Notes: generated by a model not told the origin, from the sequence alone. DNA of 48,752 nucleotides from Phytomonas francai (GCA_001766655.1 MJCC01000001.1:639215-687966), one strand, 5' to 3'. Counted from the stretch's first letter, positions 9,309 to 18,861 are shown. Program-made: numbers and translations.

Positions 9309-10517
9309 GCAGTGTCATATTAAGAGGCAGCAGCATAAAACGAATACGGATAAGTAAAATAAATAACTCTAACTGTCTTCCATGCGAAAAGTAAATGGGC
9401 AACCCAAGCCCGTCGCTTTGACTCTCGAAAAGAATCTCGAAGAAAACAATCGCAGATAGTATACTTACAATCGAGGTGCCTGTTGGGAGGAAGCGATTTG
9501 GGTCTACACGCTGATGTGAGGGCTGCAACCACACTCGCGAAAATACCATTATCGGGCGTTTAAATTGTTAGGCTTCAAATTATACTTTTCCCCCTTTCAA
9601 TATTTAACTTATAAGAGAAAGCGATATGAACTATTTGGGTTATTGACTCAAGTGAGTATTTTTTCCCTAAATCTGCTAAAATCTCTAGAGCCTCACATAG
9701 AGGAGGAGCTTGCGCATTGTGACGATGCACAAAAAACATTCCATTATCATGGAGCTGCTCTGAAGGTGCTGCTGAAACCTGTGAAAATCGTGCGCAGCAT
9801 GGGACCAAAGTCAAGGGCTGGGGTGAAACTGGCGTTTGATGATTTCATGTAACCCTCCGCCTGAGGTTTCCTGTTGCGTTGGCAATGCAGTGCATCTATA
9901 GTTACGGCAATATTAGAAGCTGGGCTGGAGAGAAGCACTCCAGAATGGAATTATATGATCGCACTTGGGAATGTTCCTTCTCTACATTATTCAGTGCAGC
10001 GCCAGAGATTCTAAACATAATCACTATCACAGCAGTATCATAAAATTTGCCACTTATATAAATATGACTAAGTATAAGATAGTGTGTGTGTGTGGGGGGG
10101 GATACTGCTTGAGGGCTTACAATGAAAAGACACTTTTCTACACAAACCTGTGAAAAGGGAAGGAAGCAACCGAAATTCAATCTATGGTTGTCTCTGTACC
10201 TTTTCGTTACTAGTGAAGGAATGCTTGTATTTTATAAACGAAGGGTGGTAGAGGCTTTTTTCCCATATATTGCAGAAGCATTTCTGGGATTAGTTACCGA
10301 ACTCTGGTTATAGTTTTAATCTCTTTGCTCATCTCTGTGCAAAATAAAACCCCTTTTACCATTTTCCTCTCCTTTTTTTATCCCTTCTTCAGGAGGATAG
10401 TAATATATACTTATCTATAGATAGATAGATACATACTGATATATACCTTGTCCCCTTATTATCATTATCTGTCCAAAATTTAGGAAGACAAATAATAAAA
10501 AGGAGACATCAAGCACC
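9309..10517. other. Spacer between MEX67 and ERF1
   Basis: AT-rich spacer with small open frames on both strands (for example 9565-9852 plus, 95 codons) that show no recognisable domain. A short GATA run at about 10418-10432 and a strong pyrimidine tract lie near its right end. It most likely holds the long MEX67 3' UTR and the ERF1 leader. Confidence 0.5.
10350..10392 (+). promoter_or_regulatory. Polypyrimidine tract and AG, probable trans-splice acceptor for ERF1
   Basis: A long T/C run ends in CTTCAG with AG at 10391-10392. A second AG follows closely. The predicted 5' UTR is about 125 bases and includes the short GATA microsatellite. Confidence 0.55.
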
Positions 10518-11882
10518 ATGGGCGACGAGAATGGATCTGATATGAGTGAAGCTCAGAAAACAATTGAGCGATTCAAAGTTAAAAAGCTTATTCAAATGCT
10601 AGAATCTGCGCGTGGGATGGGTACCAGTGTGATTAGTATTTACATGACCCCAAAAGAACAAGTCTCTGGGATGGTTACGAAGCTGAACAACGAGTACGGC
10701 ACAGCCACCAACATCAAGTCGCATACCAATAGACTGAGCGTCCAGAATGCAATTACCACCGCTCTCGGTCGACTCAAGCAGTTCAACCGGGTTCCCCCGA
10801 ATGGCCTGTTGCTGTACTCCGGCACCGTTCTCATGGCCGACAACAAAGAGAAGAGGATCACTATGGATATCGAACCGTTCAAACCCGTCAGCCGCTCGCT
10901 CTATCTGTGTGACAACAAGTTCCACACAGAGGAACTCCACCGCATGCTCGAGTCAGACGAAAAGTTCGGCTTTATCGTGATGGACGGCAGTGGCACCTTG
11001 TACGCGACAGTATGCGGAGATATGAAGGAGAAGCTAGGCTCCTTTACCGTGGAGCTACCAAAGAAGCACGGCCGTGGTGGGCAGAGTAAGAATCGATTTG
11101 CCCGTATTCGCGAGGAGCGACGACACAACTACGTGCGCAAGGTCGCGGAGAACGCCGTGAGCTACTTCATCACGAACGACCGCCCGAACATCCGTGGCCT
11201 CGTACTCGCCGGATCTGCGGACTTCAAGGAGGTTCTCTATCAGTCCGACCTCTTCGACCCGCGCCTGAAGGAAGTGGTCTTGAAGATTGTTGACGTGGCG
11301 CACCCTGGAGATGTTGGGTTCAACCAAGCGATTGAACTCGCCGCCGACGCCCTTTCCAACGTTAAGCTCGTGCAGGAGAAAAAGCTTCTCCAGGGTTTCT
11401 TTGATCAGATTGCACGCGACACCCAGCAGTACTGCTTTGGTGTTAACGACACTATGCGCTGCCTCGAGGCGGGCGCCGTGGAGACGCTCATTTGCTACGA
11501 GGATCTTGAAATGAACCGCTACATGGTCATCAAAAACAAGGGATCCGACAATGAAGAGGTCGAGGTGCATCTGCTTACCGAAAAAGAAGCTGCTGGGAAA
11601 AACATTCATGTCCATGAGGCAGGAAAAATGCAGAATGAGATCTTAAAGGAAGACTTCGTCGAGTGGTTGGCATTGAACTATCAAAAATTTGGCTGTACTC
11701 TAGAGCTGATTAGCAACCGTAGTCAGGAGGGTACACAGTTTGTTCGAGGTTTCGGTGGAATCGGCGGCGTCCTGCGGTATAAAATGGATGTAATGGCGCT
11801 CCGAGATCACGAAAAAAAAGAAGAGGAAAACGAAAAGACCGGTGCTAATGAAGACTTCGATTTTGACGACGATTTTATGTAA
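10518..11882 (+). CDS. ERF1: Eukaryotic peptide chain release factor 1 (eRF1)
   Basis: Recognises all three stop codons in the ribosomal A site and triggers peptidyl-tRNA hydrolysis together with eRF3. The 454-residue product is close to the human protein throughout. Domain 1 has the GTS element (35-37), the decoding loop TATNIKS (62-68) and YLCDNKF (129-135). Domain 2 has the catalytic GGQ (187-189) in KKHGRGGQS. Domain 3 ends in SQEGTQFV and GFGGIGG. The acidic tail binds eRF3 in the family. Compared with the usual TASNIKS the third residue is Thr, and the residues after GGQS are KN rather than AL. The window uses TAA, TAG and TGA as stops, so normal omnipotent termination is expected. The gene is highly conserved and the start is unambiguous. 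Confidence 0.97.
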   Translation: MGDENGSDMSEAQKTIERFKVKKLIQMLESARGMGTSVISIYMTPKEQVSGMVTKLNNEYGTATNIKSHTNRLSVQNAITTALGRLKQFNRVPPNGLLLYSGTVLMADNKEKRITMDIEPFKPVSRSLYLCDNKFHTEELHRMLESDEKFGFIVMDGSGTLYATVCGDMKEKLGSFTVELPKKHGRGGQSKNRFARIREERRHNYVRKVAENAVSYFITNDRPNIRGLVLAGSADFKEVLYQSDLFDPRLKEVVLKIVDVAHPGDVGFNQAIELAADALSNVKLVQEKKLLQGFFDQIARDTQQYCFGVNDTMRCLEAGAVETLICYEDLEMNRYMVIKNKGSDNEEVEVHLLTEKEAAGKNIHVHEAGKMQNEILKEDFVEWLALNYQKFGCTLELISNRSQEGTQFVRGFGGIGGVLRYKMDVMALRDHEKKEEENEKTGANEDFDFDDDFM

Positions 11883-12676
11883 TCATCTCGAGCTGGAAAG
11901 TTTAAGATTCCTTTTTCTTCCTCTTATTTGTATGTCTCATTAGGTCATTTTTATTAGTATTCCTGGTATTCTTCTTTTCCTCTCGATGCATCTTTTGGGA
12001 TTATTTTTACGTCTTTGCTTTCAAAAAGTCAACTTCCTTTCGGGTTCGGAATTCATTTGTAGGGTGGCTTTTGTAGCGTATTCGTTGTGAATTATAAGGA
12101 GGAAGAAGATATCAGCGAATGGTGAATACGCCGTTTGGGCAAACAAGAAAACGGTATTTTCTTAATGTTCAACGATAATGAGCTAATTGCACAATATGAC
12201 CGATATATTAATAAGTGTTTATCCCTCATCCAGACAGATGGCTGGCATGGTGGGGTCTACTGTGTTATTTCTAATCTCTAAACGAAGCTAAAAGAGGACA
12301 GACTTAATGATGACTGTCGATAACTAAATAACCAGTGACAAATAAATTTTCTGCATAAAACAGCAAAGGCCGTCGAGCTTAGGAAGTACATGTTTCTTGC
12401 CTTGATGCTTTCTAGTTTCCTATTCTAACTTGAATCCTTTTCTCAATAAAGATACTTCGGAAACTTTTTTATTTACTTATTTGGGGTAAACAAACTGGGA
12501 AAAAGGTAAATTCCCTCAAGTAATTTCTATATAGCTGGTTTATCTTCGTTTGTATATTTATTGGTTTAACCCCCCCCCCCCAAAAAAAAAAAAAAGGAAA
12601 TCTATTATTCCCCTATTATCGAAATCCTATCAGAGTATCGAAGCCCTGAAAGCGTATCTGTACAAAAATCTAAATC
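11883..12676. other. Spacer between ERF1 and the PGK-like gene
   Basis: AT-rich UTR sequence without a credible gene. The most obvious element is a C12-A14 homopolymer junction at 12570-12595, about 80 bases before the next start codon. Confidence 0.55.
12570..12595 (+). repeat. C12-A14 homopolymer tract
   Basis: Twelve C residues are directly followed by fourteen A residues and GG. The pyrimidine run lies on the coding strand and is followed by an AG at 12595-12596, so it may act as the splice acceptor of the PGK-like gene. Homopolymers of this length are also prone to sequencing error. Confidence 0.8.
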
Positions 12677-15370
12677 ATGTTGAGAAATTTGATCGGCTAC
12701 AAGCACACCATATACGATGTATATCCGCTTCGGGACAAAAAAGTATTTCTTCTTGTGGATCCCCAGAATATTCTCGGTGATACCTCTGACTTCCATGCGA
12801 CGTTCTCCACGATCGCCTTTCTACTTCAGAAGCAAGCCTCGGTCATTGTGGCCTCTTCCTTCGGTCCTCTGGTCGGTATCACACTAAATTTAACAAAACG
12901 CGAGCTCAAAGTCGCATTGGATGCATTCAAGAATGAGAATGGGATGGGGTACACTAATTATTTCGCCGGTTTGTCACCCGATTTGAAGCTAAATATCATC
13001 CATGGCATCTTGGACCCCGAGAGCATTGCAGCTGCGACGTCTGATGGAACGAACCAACTCCAGACCGGGAAGACGCAACTCTTCGCGGGGCTTCCCATGA
13101 ATAAAAAAATTAAAGCGAAGGAAATGTTCTTTCCGACAAAAGAGTTCGCACCTTCGTCCACGATGCCGTTTGTGAGCGCACTGAAGACTCGCTTCCCCGA
13201 TGTGAATGTGGGCTTTGCGCCGGATTGTATGCGCTTGCCACAGCAAAACCCCCGGACTGGTGAAATTTTGGTGCTCGAGAACCTGCGATTTTACATGAAC
13301 GAGACCTCTCCTAGCGGTGCCGAGCGCGGCGCCACGGCCGAGGCGCTTGCCTCGAACCTGGACCTTTACGTCAACGACTCCTTCGCGACCGCCCACGCAC
13401 CCCTCGCGAGCACCACGGAGCTGCCGCGTCTTCTACGGCACGGCGCCGCGGGGCTGTCCATGCACCGCGAGCTCTCCTTCTACGCCAAGTTCCTGAACCA
13501 CCTGGCCTACCCGCTCGCGGTCGTCGTCGCCGGCACCGACGTCCCGGAGAAGCTGCAGCTCATCTACCGACTCATCGGTCGCGTCGACCGCATTCTCGTC
13601 GGCGGCGCCGTCGCCCTGCCCTTCCTCGCCTCCAAAGGCCTCGGCTGCGGGCTCGACTCCCCGCTCGACGACAAGCCCACCACCGGCGGGCTGCCCTGCT
13701 CCCGCCTCGCGGGGCGCATCCTCGAGGCCTGCGCGGCGCGGCACGTCGAGCTCGTCCTGCCGATCGACCACTTCGTCGGCAGCGACCCCGCGGCGGCGGC
13801 GAAGGGCCGGGCGGTGCTGGTGGAGTCCGCAGCCGTGCCGCCCGGGGCCCACGTGCTGGACTGCGGGATGGGCACCGTCCACCTCTTCACGCGCAGCCTG
13901 CGGGGCTGCCGGACGGTGCTCTGGACGGGCACCCTCGGCCGCACCGCGGAGGGGTACCGCACGGGCACCGCCGCCTTCGCGACGGAGCTGCGCAAGCTCG
14001 AGATCAGCGCGATTGTCGCGGGCGAGGAAACGTCGCGGGTGGTGCGCGAGATTGGGGTGGCCGACAAAATGATGCACCTCTCAAGCGGTGGGGTCGCCTC
14101 GCTGTCGGTCGTGGAGGGAAACCTCCTGCCCGGGGTGGCAGCGCTCTCTGACATTGGTGCGACCGCGTCGGATCTGAAAGGCCCCAGCAACGCCATCGCC
14201 CCTGTAAATGCGATGCTGTGCAAACTACCGCCTTTCGTCGGCTGCGATTCACATAATCTGCAGCTGATCGCTAAAAGGTTCGTTCGCCGGACCCACGAGA
14301 GTGGCGATTACCTCGTATTCAAAGGGGACCGGCATATGTGCATGTACCTCGTCGCCCAAGGCGGTCTTCTGGCGCAGTTGGATGACGAAGACAGCTCGGC
14401 TCCCGCACGATACATTGGCAAAGGCCAAACCGTCGGTATGTACGAGTTTTTCACGCAAGCCCTAGCCTTTGAAATGGTGCGCGTAGCGCAGCCCGAGACG
14501 GTTACTTATCAACTTTCATCCCCGACGCTCAACGAGTTGTTGAACTCCCACCACGACCTTGCAGTGATGCTTCTGAAAAATATCTCTGAGCCGCTCTATG
14601 AAATCGTAACCAATGACTATCGCAAGCAGCAGAGCGTTGGGGTGATACTTCGACGCAACGCTTGTCGGACCCGCGTCCCGCAGTTGTTGTCCGTTCCAGA
14701 AAGACCAAGCTTGAAGTGGGACGTCCTGCAAGACGTGCTCTCTACTCTCTGTCTACACCGTCTCTCGCTGAAATATGGGCCTTTTGCGGAGACGGCCCCC
14801 CACAACTCGCTGTGTGATCCGGACTTGACGCTGTCCGACCCTTTTGCAAGAGCTATAAAGGTTATTCAGCGTCATGGGCTTCCTTTTGTTTTGGCGAGCA
14901 CGATCCTTCGCGACTTTATCTACCATCAATTTGTGGGCCTGCTAAAGCACCCCTGGATGGCCGCATCGCTTGCAGCGATATTAACCTCGCCACTGCGTGT
15001 TTTCTCTTATGGGTTTACATATAATGAAATCAATTTTAAAATGATACTGAACGAGGCGCTAATAAGCGGGGCTGTGGCGGTCACCCCTTTGGCTGCGTAC
15101 ACCCTAGCTCTCGAGCTGCGACGTCGTACAGAACGGTATCGCAAAAAGCGGCTCAACTATCCCGCGCAGCTAGCCATCATGGCGCTCGTGAAGTTGTTGT
15201 TGGGCTTTGTGGTGTTCCCTATCGTTTATCATCGCAATTTCATCCCCACACAGCCATCTGCAAGCTGCTCCTGGGATAACACATCTTTTCTTGCATATCA
15301 GCGGAAACAAGTAATCTCGTTATTACTGCGGTATGTCTCTCAGATTGCGCTGAAGCGAGTCGGAGTCTAA
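12677..15370 (+). CDS. Degenerate phosphoglycerate kinase fused to a cyclic-nucleotide-binding-like domain and C-terminal membrane segments
   Basis: The 897-residue product has a PGK fold at about 1-495. PGK landmarks are visible: LENLRF (200-205), DLYVNDSFATAH (229-240), DCGMGT (395-400), LWTGTLG (415-421) and GGVASLSVVEG (471-481). Several catalytic positions differ from true PGKs. The N-terminal RVDxN segment reads LLVDPQN. The GGAKVxDK lysine loop reads VAGTDVPEK. The nucleotide loop GGGDT reads AGEET. Catalysis is therefore doubtful. Residues about 515-640 resemble a cyclic-nucleotide-binding (CAP-ED) beta-barrel (GDYLVFKGD, then GKGQTVGMYEFF). The tail has two probable membrane helices (about 795-814 and 830-850) and a weaker one near 761-780, separated by a basic RRRTERYRKKR loop. 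It may be a membrane-anchored regulatory pseudoenzyme, which is inference. GC content peaks sharply at about 13,350-14,100. Confidence 0.85.
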   Translation: MLRNLIGYKHTIYDVYPLRDKKVFLLVDPQNILGDTSDFHATFSTIAFLLQKQASVIVASSFGPLVGITLNLTKRELKVALDAFKNENGMGYTNYFAGLSPDLKLNIIHGILDPESIAAATSDGTNQLQTGKTQLFAGLPMNKKIKAKEMFFPTKEFAPSSTMPFVSALKTRFPDVNVGFAPDCMRLPQQNPRTGEILVLENLRFYMNETSPSGAERGATAEALASNLDLYVNDSFATAHAPLASTTELPRLLRHGAAGLSMHRELSFYAKFLNHLAYPLAVVVAGTDVPEKLQLIYRLIGRVDRILVGGAVALPFLASKGLGCGLDSPLDDKPTTGGLPCSRLAGRILEACAARHVELVLPIDHFVGSDPAAAAKGRAVLVESAAVPPGAHVLDCGMGTVHLFTRSLRGCRTVLWTGTLGRTAEGYRTGTAAFATELRKLEISAIVAGEETSRVVREIGVADKMMHLSSGGVASLSVVEGNLLPGVAALSDIGATASDLKGPSNAIAPVNAMLCKLPPFVGCDSHNLQLIAKRFVRRTHESGDYLVFKGDRHMCMYLVAQGGLLAQLDDEDSSAPARYIGKGQTVGMYEFFTQALAFEMVRVAQPETVTYQLSSPTLNELLNSHHDLAVMLLKNISEPLYEIVTNDYRKQQSVGVILRRNACRTRVPQLLSVPERPSLKWDVLQDVLSTLCLHRLSLKYGPFAETAPHNSLCDPDLTLSDPFARAIKVIQRHGLPFVLASTILRDFIYHQFVGLLKHPWMAASLAAILTSPLRVFSYGFTYNEINFKMILNEALISGAVAVTPLAAYTLALELRRRTERYRKKRLNYPAQLAIMALVKLLLGFVVFPIVYHRNFIPTQPSASCSWDNTSFLAYQRKQVISLLLRYVSQIALKRVGV

Positions 15371-15460
15371 CAGTTATCATTTCTTTCCCTTAGTCGCCAC
15401 GCTATTACTTTTCGCAGCAGCTACCTTTGAAAGTACGGCTGCCGAAGCTCTTTTATTCCG

Positions 15461-15473
15461 CCCCCCCCCCCCC
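15461..15473 (+). repeat. C13 homopolymer
   Basis: Thirteen C residues lie in the 3' flank of the PGK-like gene, on the coding strand. This could mark a polyadenylation or splice signal region; no specific role is demonstrable. Confidence 0.85.
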
Positions 15474-16198
15474 TGAAAATTTTGTTTCAAACATCCTGTT
15501 ACCTATCTAACCATTTTTTTTTGCGCATGCTCAGCCAAAATGAAAGGATTATTTTGCTTTCGCCCATATCCCCCAGTAACGACATTTTAAAGGCTCTTAC
15601 TGTGTTTACCAGATGGAGTGCCTTTCTAGGTTAGGTTTCGATTTAGCTTCGCGCTTCTGTCTCTCTAGACAGACCAGCGCTTAAAAATTTGGGGTATGTA
15701 AAATATATGTATGCAGACATTGCTTTTAAAAGAATGGACAACTTATGGACGTACGACAGAGAAGCCATTCGGGGCCGAGTGGTCCTGATAGGTGTCGCTG
15801 CCAACCGCCAACCCTTTTTCGATTAACCCTGGGAGGGGCGTGTTGCCGCTGCCTACGAGAGGATAGCCATGTCGTGCTGCACCCCCCCCTCCATCTCGTG
15901 TCCTGTGTTTGCCTCGAGGCAATATTCACATCAATGGGTGGAAGTGCGGTATCCAATGGAAGCGTTGGTTATTGTTATTATTATTACTGAAAGACGATCC
16001 CCATTTTTCCTGAACGTGACAGGAAGGAAACGCTGCACAAGCGGGGATAGGAAAAAAGCTTACCAAGCGTTTGTGAAAAAAACTTAGAAAAATGTCTGAC
16101 ACTGGCACGCGTTCGCTATGCAAAGAAACGTCAGAGCTGGGTTCTCCAGAATATATACAAATATATTTTCCCTTATCAATGAAAAATACTTCGGATGA

Positions 16199-16357
16199 TT
16201 TTTCTCCCTCCACAGTTACATTTTCATCATTGTTTCTATTTAATCTTTCATTAATTTTGTTCTTTCTTTGCAAGTACACTTTTCTTAATCTACTCCTTTT
16301 TCCCTTGCCTTTTCTTGTGTTTTTTTTTTACGCTGATGATTCTGCGATTAACTCCAG
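16199..16357 (+). promoter_or_regulatory. Extended pyrimidine-rich region, probable trans-splice acceptor for ATG4
   Basis: About 130 bases are dominated by T and C, ending in a T10 run. The first AG after that run is at 16356-16357, giving a predicted 5' UTR of about 140 bases. Earlier AGs inside the region could also be used. Confidence 0.45.
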
Positions 16358-16496
16358 TACAACAATGCAATTAGAAGACTTCCAAAGGAAATCCGAATTA
16401 CTTTGCATGAAGTAGAAAACCAGCAAAAACCTCTCTATACCACTGAATTAGTTACTAAACTACGCCCTTATTAGTCATTACCGCCCCTGATTTAGC

Positions 16497-17717
16497 ATGC
16501 TCAGACACATTGACGCGCTATGGGACGCCTTCTTTCCACAACAGCCATGCTATCCCCTTCAGCTCATAGGCGGCGCAGATCATCCCATCATGACACCCAA
16601 AGAGTTGGAGGTGGAGCTTCAAAAACAATACAATATTTTCACGTACCGGTCTGACTTTGAGGGCATTTCCACAAGCACGGGGTTTGTGGTTCACTCAGAT
16701 CAAGGTTGGGGGTGTCTCCTGCGGACGTCGCAGATGCTTTTGGCGCACTTCCTTCATCGGTATGGGCGGCCGAAGGACTTTAACTTGGGCCTTTTTGCGG
16801 ATGAAAGTAACGATACGGCACCATTCTCCATCCACAACATGATAAAGAGCGTTGAGAATCAAAAAACATTTTGTGCGGAATACTGGAGCCCCTCAGAGGC
16901 CTGTGAGACAGTGCGAAAGACGATGGAGAACGCGGTCAAGGGGGGGGCGTTGAGTACCAAAATTTCAGTGAAGTGTTCCAACAACGGCTGCCTTTTTTCG
17001 GAAGACGTGGAACACCTGCTGAGGGGGGACACGGAGGTGGTGCTCCTGCTTACACCGGTGCGCGTAAGCGCGGTGCCGCGGCTCACGCAGGAAAGTTACC
17101 TGGAGCTGGAGGGCCTGATGTACCAGCCCGAGTGCCTTGGTGTGGTGGGCGGGGTGCCGGGCAGGAGTTATTTTTTTTTCGGCCACAGCCAGACGCAGAT
17201 GACCTATCTCGACCCCCATCAGCGTGTGCAGCCCGCTCTTACGCCACTCTCCTCCGCCAGCACCGTTCCGACCCTGGCGGACGCGCGCAGCGTACACTGG
17301 TCGCGCGTGGACACCTCGCTTTTCCTCGCCTTCGCGGTGCGCGACACCGCCGAGTGGAGCCGCCTCAGGGAGAAGCTGAGCACGAAGTTCCTGCGCATTG
17401 AGACCCCAAGCAAAACCGATGTCTATCGACTCCAATCCCACCACGCGTGCCGTGCAGGGGCACGCGCGTCGCCGCTGTACGCTCTCGAGCCCTTCCTAGT
17501 CTCAAGCGCGAAGGCTCAAAGTCGACGAATACGTTCTTCCTGTTTAAGCCCTGTAGAACTTGCTAACAGAAACTACCTTTCTGACTTGGCGAAGGGTGAT
17601 ATAGTTTCAGGTGTACCAGGCAACCTCACAAATGCCATGCCGAACACAGAAAAAGAAGTCGACTTGGATGACACGTGGGGTAGACTAAGTGAGTTGGAAA
17701 AAAAAGTATATAACTGA
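16497..17717 (+). CDS. ATG4: Autophagy cysteine protease ATG4 (peptidase family C54)
   Basis: Processes ATG8 precursors to expose the C-terminal glycine and removes ATG8 from lipid, in the cytosol at autophagosome membranes. The catalytic cysteine is Cys73 in SDQGWGCLLRTSQ, the C54 signature. The Asp-His pair is D239/H241 in TYLDPH, preceded by the family's GVVGG and a Phe-rich strand. The 406-residue length is normal. The last residues include an acidic-flanked DDTWGRL (391-397), which fits an ATG8-interacting LIR motif (W394, L397). Trypanosomatids usually carry two ATG4 paralogues; which one this is cannot be said here. Codons are GC-rich in the middle and more AT-rich towards the end. The start is the first ATG after the pyrimidine region and leaves a normal distance to the active site. 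Confidence 0.93.
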   Translation: MLRHIDALWDAFFPQQPCYPLQLIGGADHPIMTPKELEVELQKQYNIFTYRSDFEGISTSTGFVVHSDQGWGCLLRTSQMLLAHFLHRYGRPKDFNLGLFADESNDTAPFSIHNMIKSVENQKTFCAEYWSPSEACETVRKTMENAVKGGALSTKISVKCSNNGCLFSEDVEHLLRGDTEVVLLLTPVRVSAVPRLTQESYLELEGLMYQPECLGVVGGVPGRSYFFFGHSQTQMTYLDPHQRVQPALTPLSSASTVPTLADARSVHWSRVDTSLFLAFAVRDTAEWSRLREKLSTKFLRIETPSKTDVYRLQSHHACRAGARASPLYALEPFLVSSAKAQSRRIRSSCLSPVELANRNYLSDLAKGDIVSGVPGNLTNAMPNTEKEVDLDDTWGRLSELEKKVYN

Positions 17718-18177
17718 CGGCACGCTCTCCAGCTCACTCACGCCTTCCTCAATCTGTGAGAACGGGTGGACTTGCTAGTGATATTAGACAGAACACTTTA
17801 AACATCATCCCTCTCTCTCTACCCTCCCCTTACCCCCAAAAAGGAAAAACTTCCTGATGCTTTGCGATTCAATCCCTTTTCTAATTGTGCGCGTATTGGT
17901 TAGCGCACCTCAAACTATATCAACCGATTTAAACGAAAAAGAAAACAAAATATCCGTGCCTGCGCTATTAAATGTAGCTCGCTATTTCCCTTTACCAAAC
18001 ATTTTGAAGATCAATCAAAGTCAAAAAGCTCTCGAATTAGATTAAATACATAAAATAAGACTGAAACAAGTTTAAGGCTGCACCCCAGCTGTCATACATC
18101 TTGCTACGTAAATCAACCACAAATTACTCGAAGTTAAAGGAAACGGCTCGCCGGTGAACAAACCCTTCTGACCAACA
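17718..18177. other. Spacer with splice signal and a small upstream open frame
   Basis: A CT-rich tract at 17809-17837 is followed by AG at 17842-17843. A 62-codon open frame (17857-18045) begins 14 bases later, in the same frame as the next gene but separated from it by TAA and TGA stops. If the leader starts at 17844 this frame would be an upstream ORF; it has no recognisable domain. Confidence 0.45.
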
Positions 18178-18861
18178 ATGTGCATGAAAGAATCCTATGT
18201 CGCAAATCAGCAGTTCCTTAACGACACTTCCCTCCTGAAGGGATTGCTGGACAATCTCAAAAAATGCGAGGGATTTACCAATTCCACAATGAACTCCTAC
18301 ACGACGCTTAAGAAGGTAATCATTGATAATGCGAACTCTTTTGCCAACCTGTCCACCGCATGCAACAAAGAGTCGAATTCGAACCATTATAATAATTTGA
18401 TACGCAGTTTGAATGAAAATGATGAATTTGTGAAATTTAACGGACAAATTCACTCTGAAACTTTAAAACACATTGAATTACTGGCAAACGAGACGAAAGC
18501 TCTTCAAAAAAAACTTGAAGGCCTTAAATCCAATCAAAAGGCGTACGAGTCGATTCGGAAAAAGATTAACAAGAAGGAGGCTAAGTATACCAAAGCCAAT
18601 AAATCACTCAGTGAAAGCACCTCGTATCACAAACAAGTCGAAAAACGTAATAGTCTGAAGAGTATTGGAGAAAGCCTGATGGAAGAGTACGAAGCTTCGA
18701 AAGCGAACCTTCTTACTAATATCTCAGAAACCCTGCTCACAGCCTACAACAACTACTTGGAATCCACCTCTAACTTCACCATTTTTATTGGGAATGCACT
18801 GAAAGAAAATATTCATTCAGGCAATGTATTCCAACATGCATCACAAGCATACGCGTTATGA
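18178..18861 (+). CDS. Lysine-rich coiled-coil protein, possibly a BAR-domain membrane-shaping protein
   Basis: The 227-residue helical protein has almost no Pro or Trp. A central basic segment with repeated Lys (KSNQKAYESIRKK, then KEAKYTKANKS) is followed by a long amphipathic helix ending near residue 210. The pattern of Lys/Arg, Tyr spacing and a final helix with NISETLLTAYNNYLES resembles the second and third helices of amphiphysin-type BAR domains, which bind curved membranes at endocytic sites. This is a resemblance by eye, not a firm family call; a generic coiled-coil protein is the alternative. An in-frame TGA lies three codons before the ATG, so the start cannot be further upstream. 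It is the last gene of the plus cluster, next to the strand switch, and is more AT-rich than its neighbours. Confidence 0.55.
   Translation: MCMKESYVANQQFLNDTSLLKGLLDNLKKCEGFTNSTMNSYTTLKKVIIDNANSFANLSTACNKESNSNHYNNLIRSLNENDEFVKFNGQIHSETLKHIELLANETKALQKKLEGLKSNQKAYESIRKKINKKEAKYTKANKSLSESTSYHKQVEKRNSLKSIGESLMEEYEASKANLLTNISETLLTAYNNYLESTSNFTIFIGNALKENIHSGNVFQHASQAYAL

Larger units (their letters stand above)
15371..16496. other. Spacer between the PGK-like gene and ATG4
   Basis: Contains a C13 run at 15461-15473, a GC-richer island at about 15740-15960 with no convincing ORF, and a very long T/C-rich region (16199-16331) before ATG4. Small open frames on both strands across the island show no domain. 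Confidence 0.5.

Noticed and set aside
9565..9852. 95-codon plus-strand open frame between MEX67 and ERF1
   Set aside because: No recognisable domain, overlaps open frames on the other strand, and lies in ordinary spacer sequence without its own convincing splice signal.
13433..14223. Two long minus-strand open frames across the PGK-like gene
   Set aside because: Antisense shadows in the GC peak of a gene whose sense frame has clear PGK motifs.
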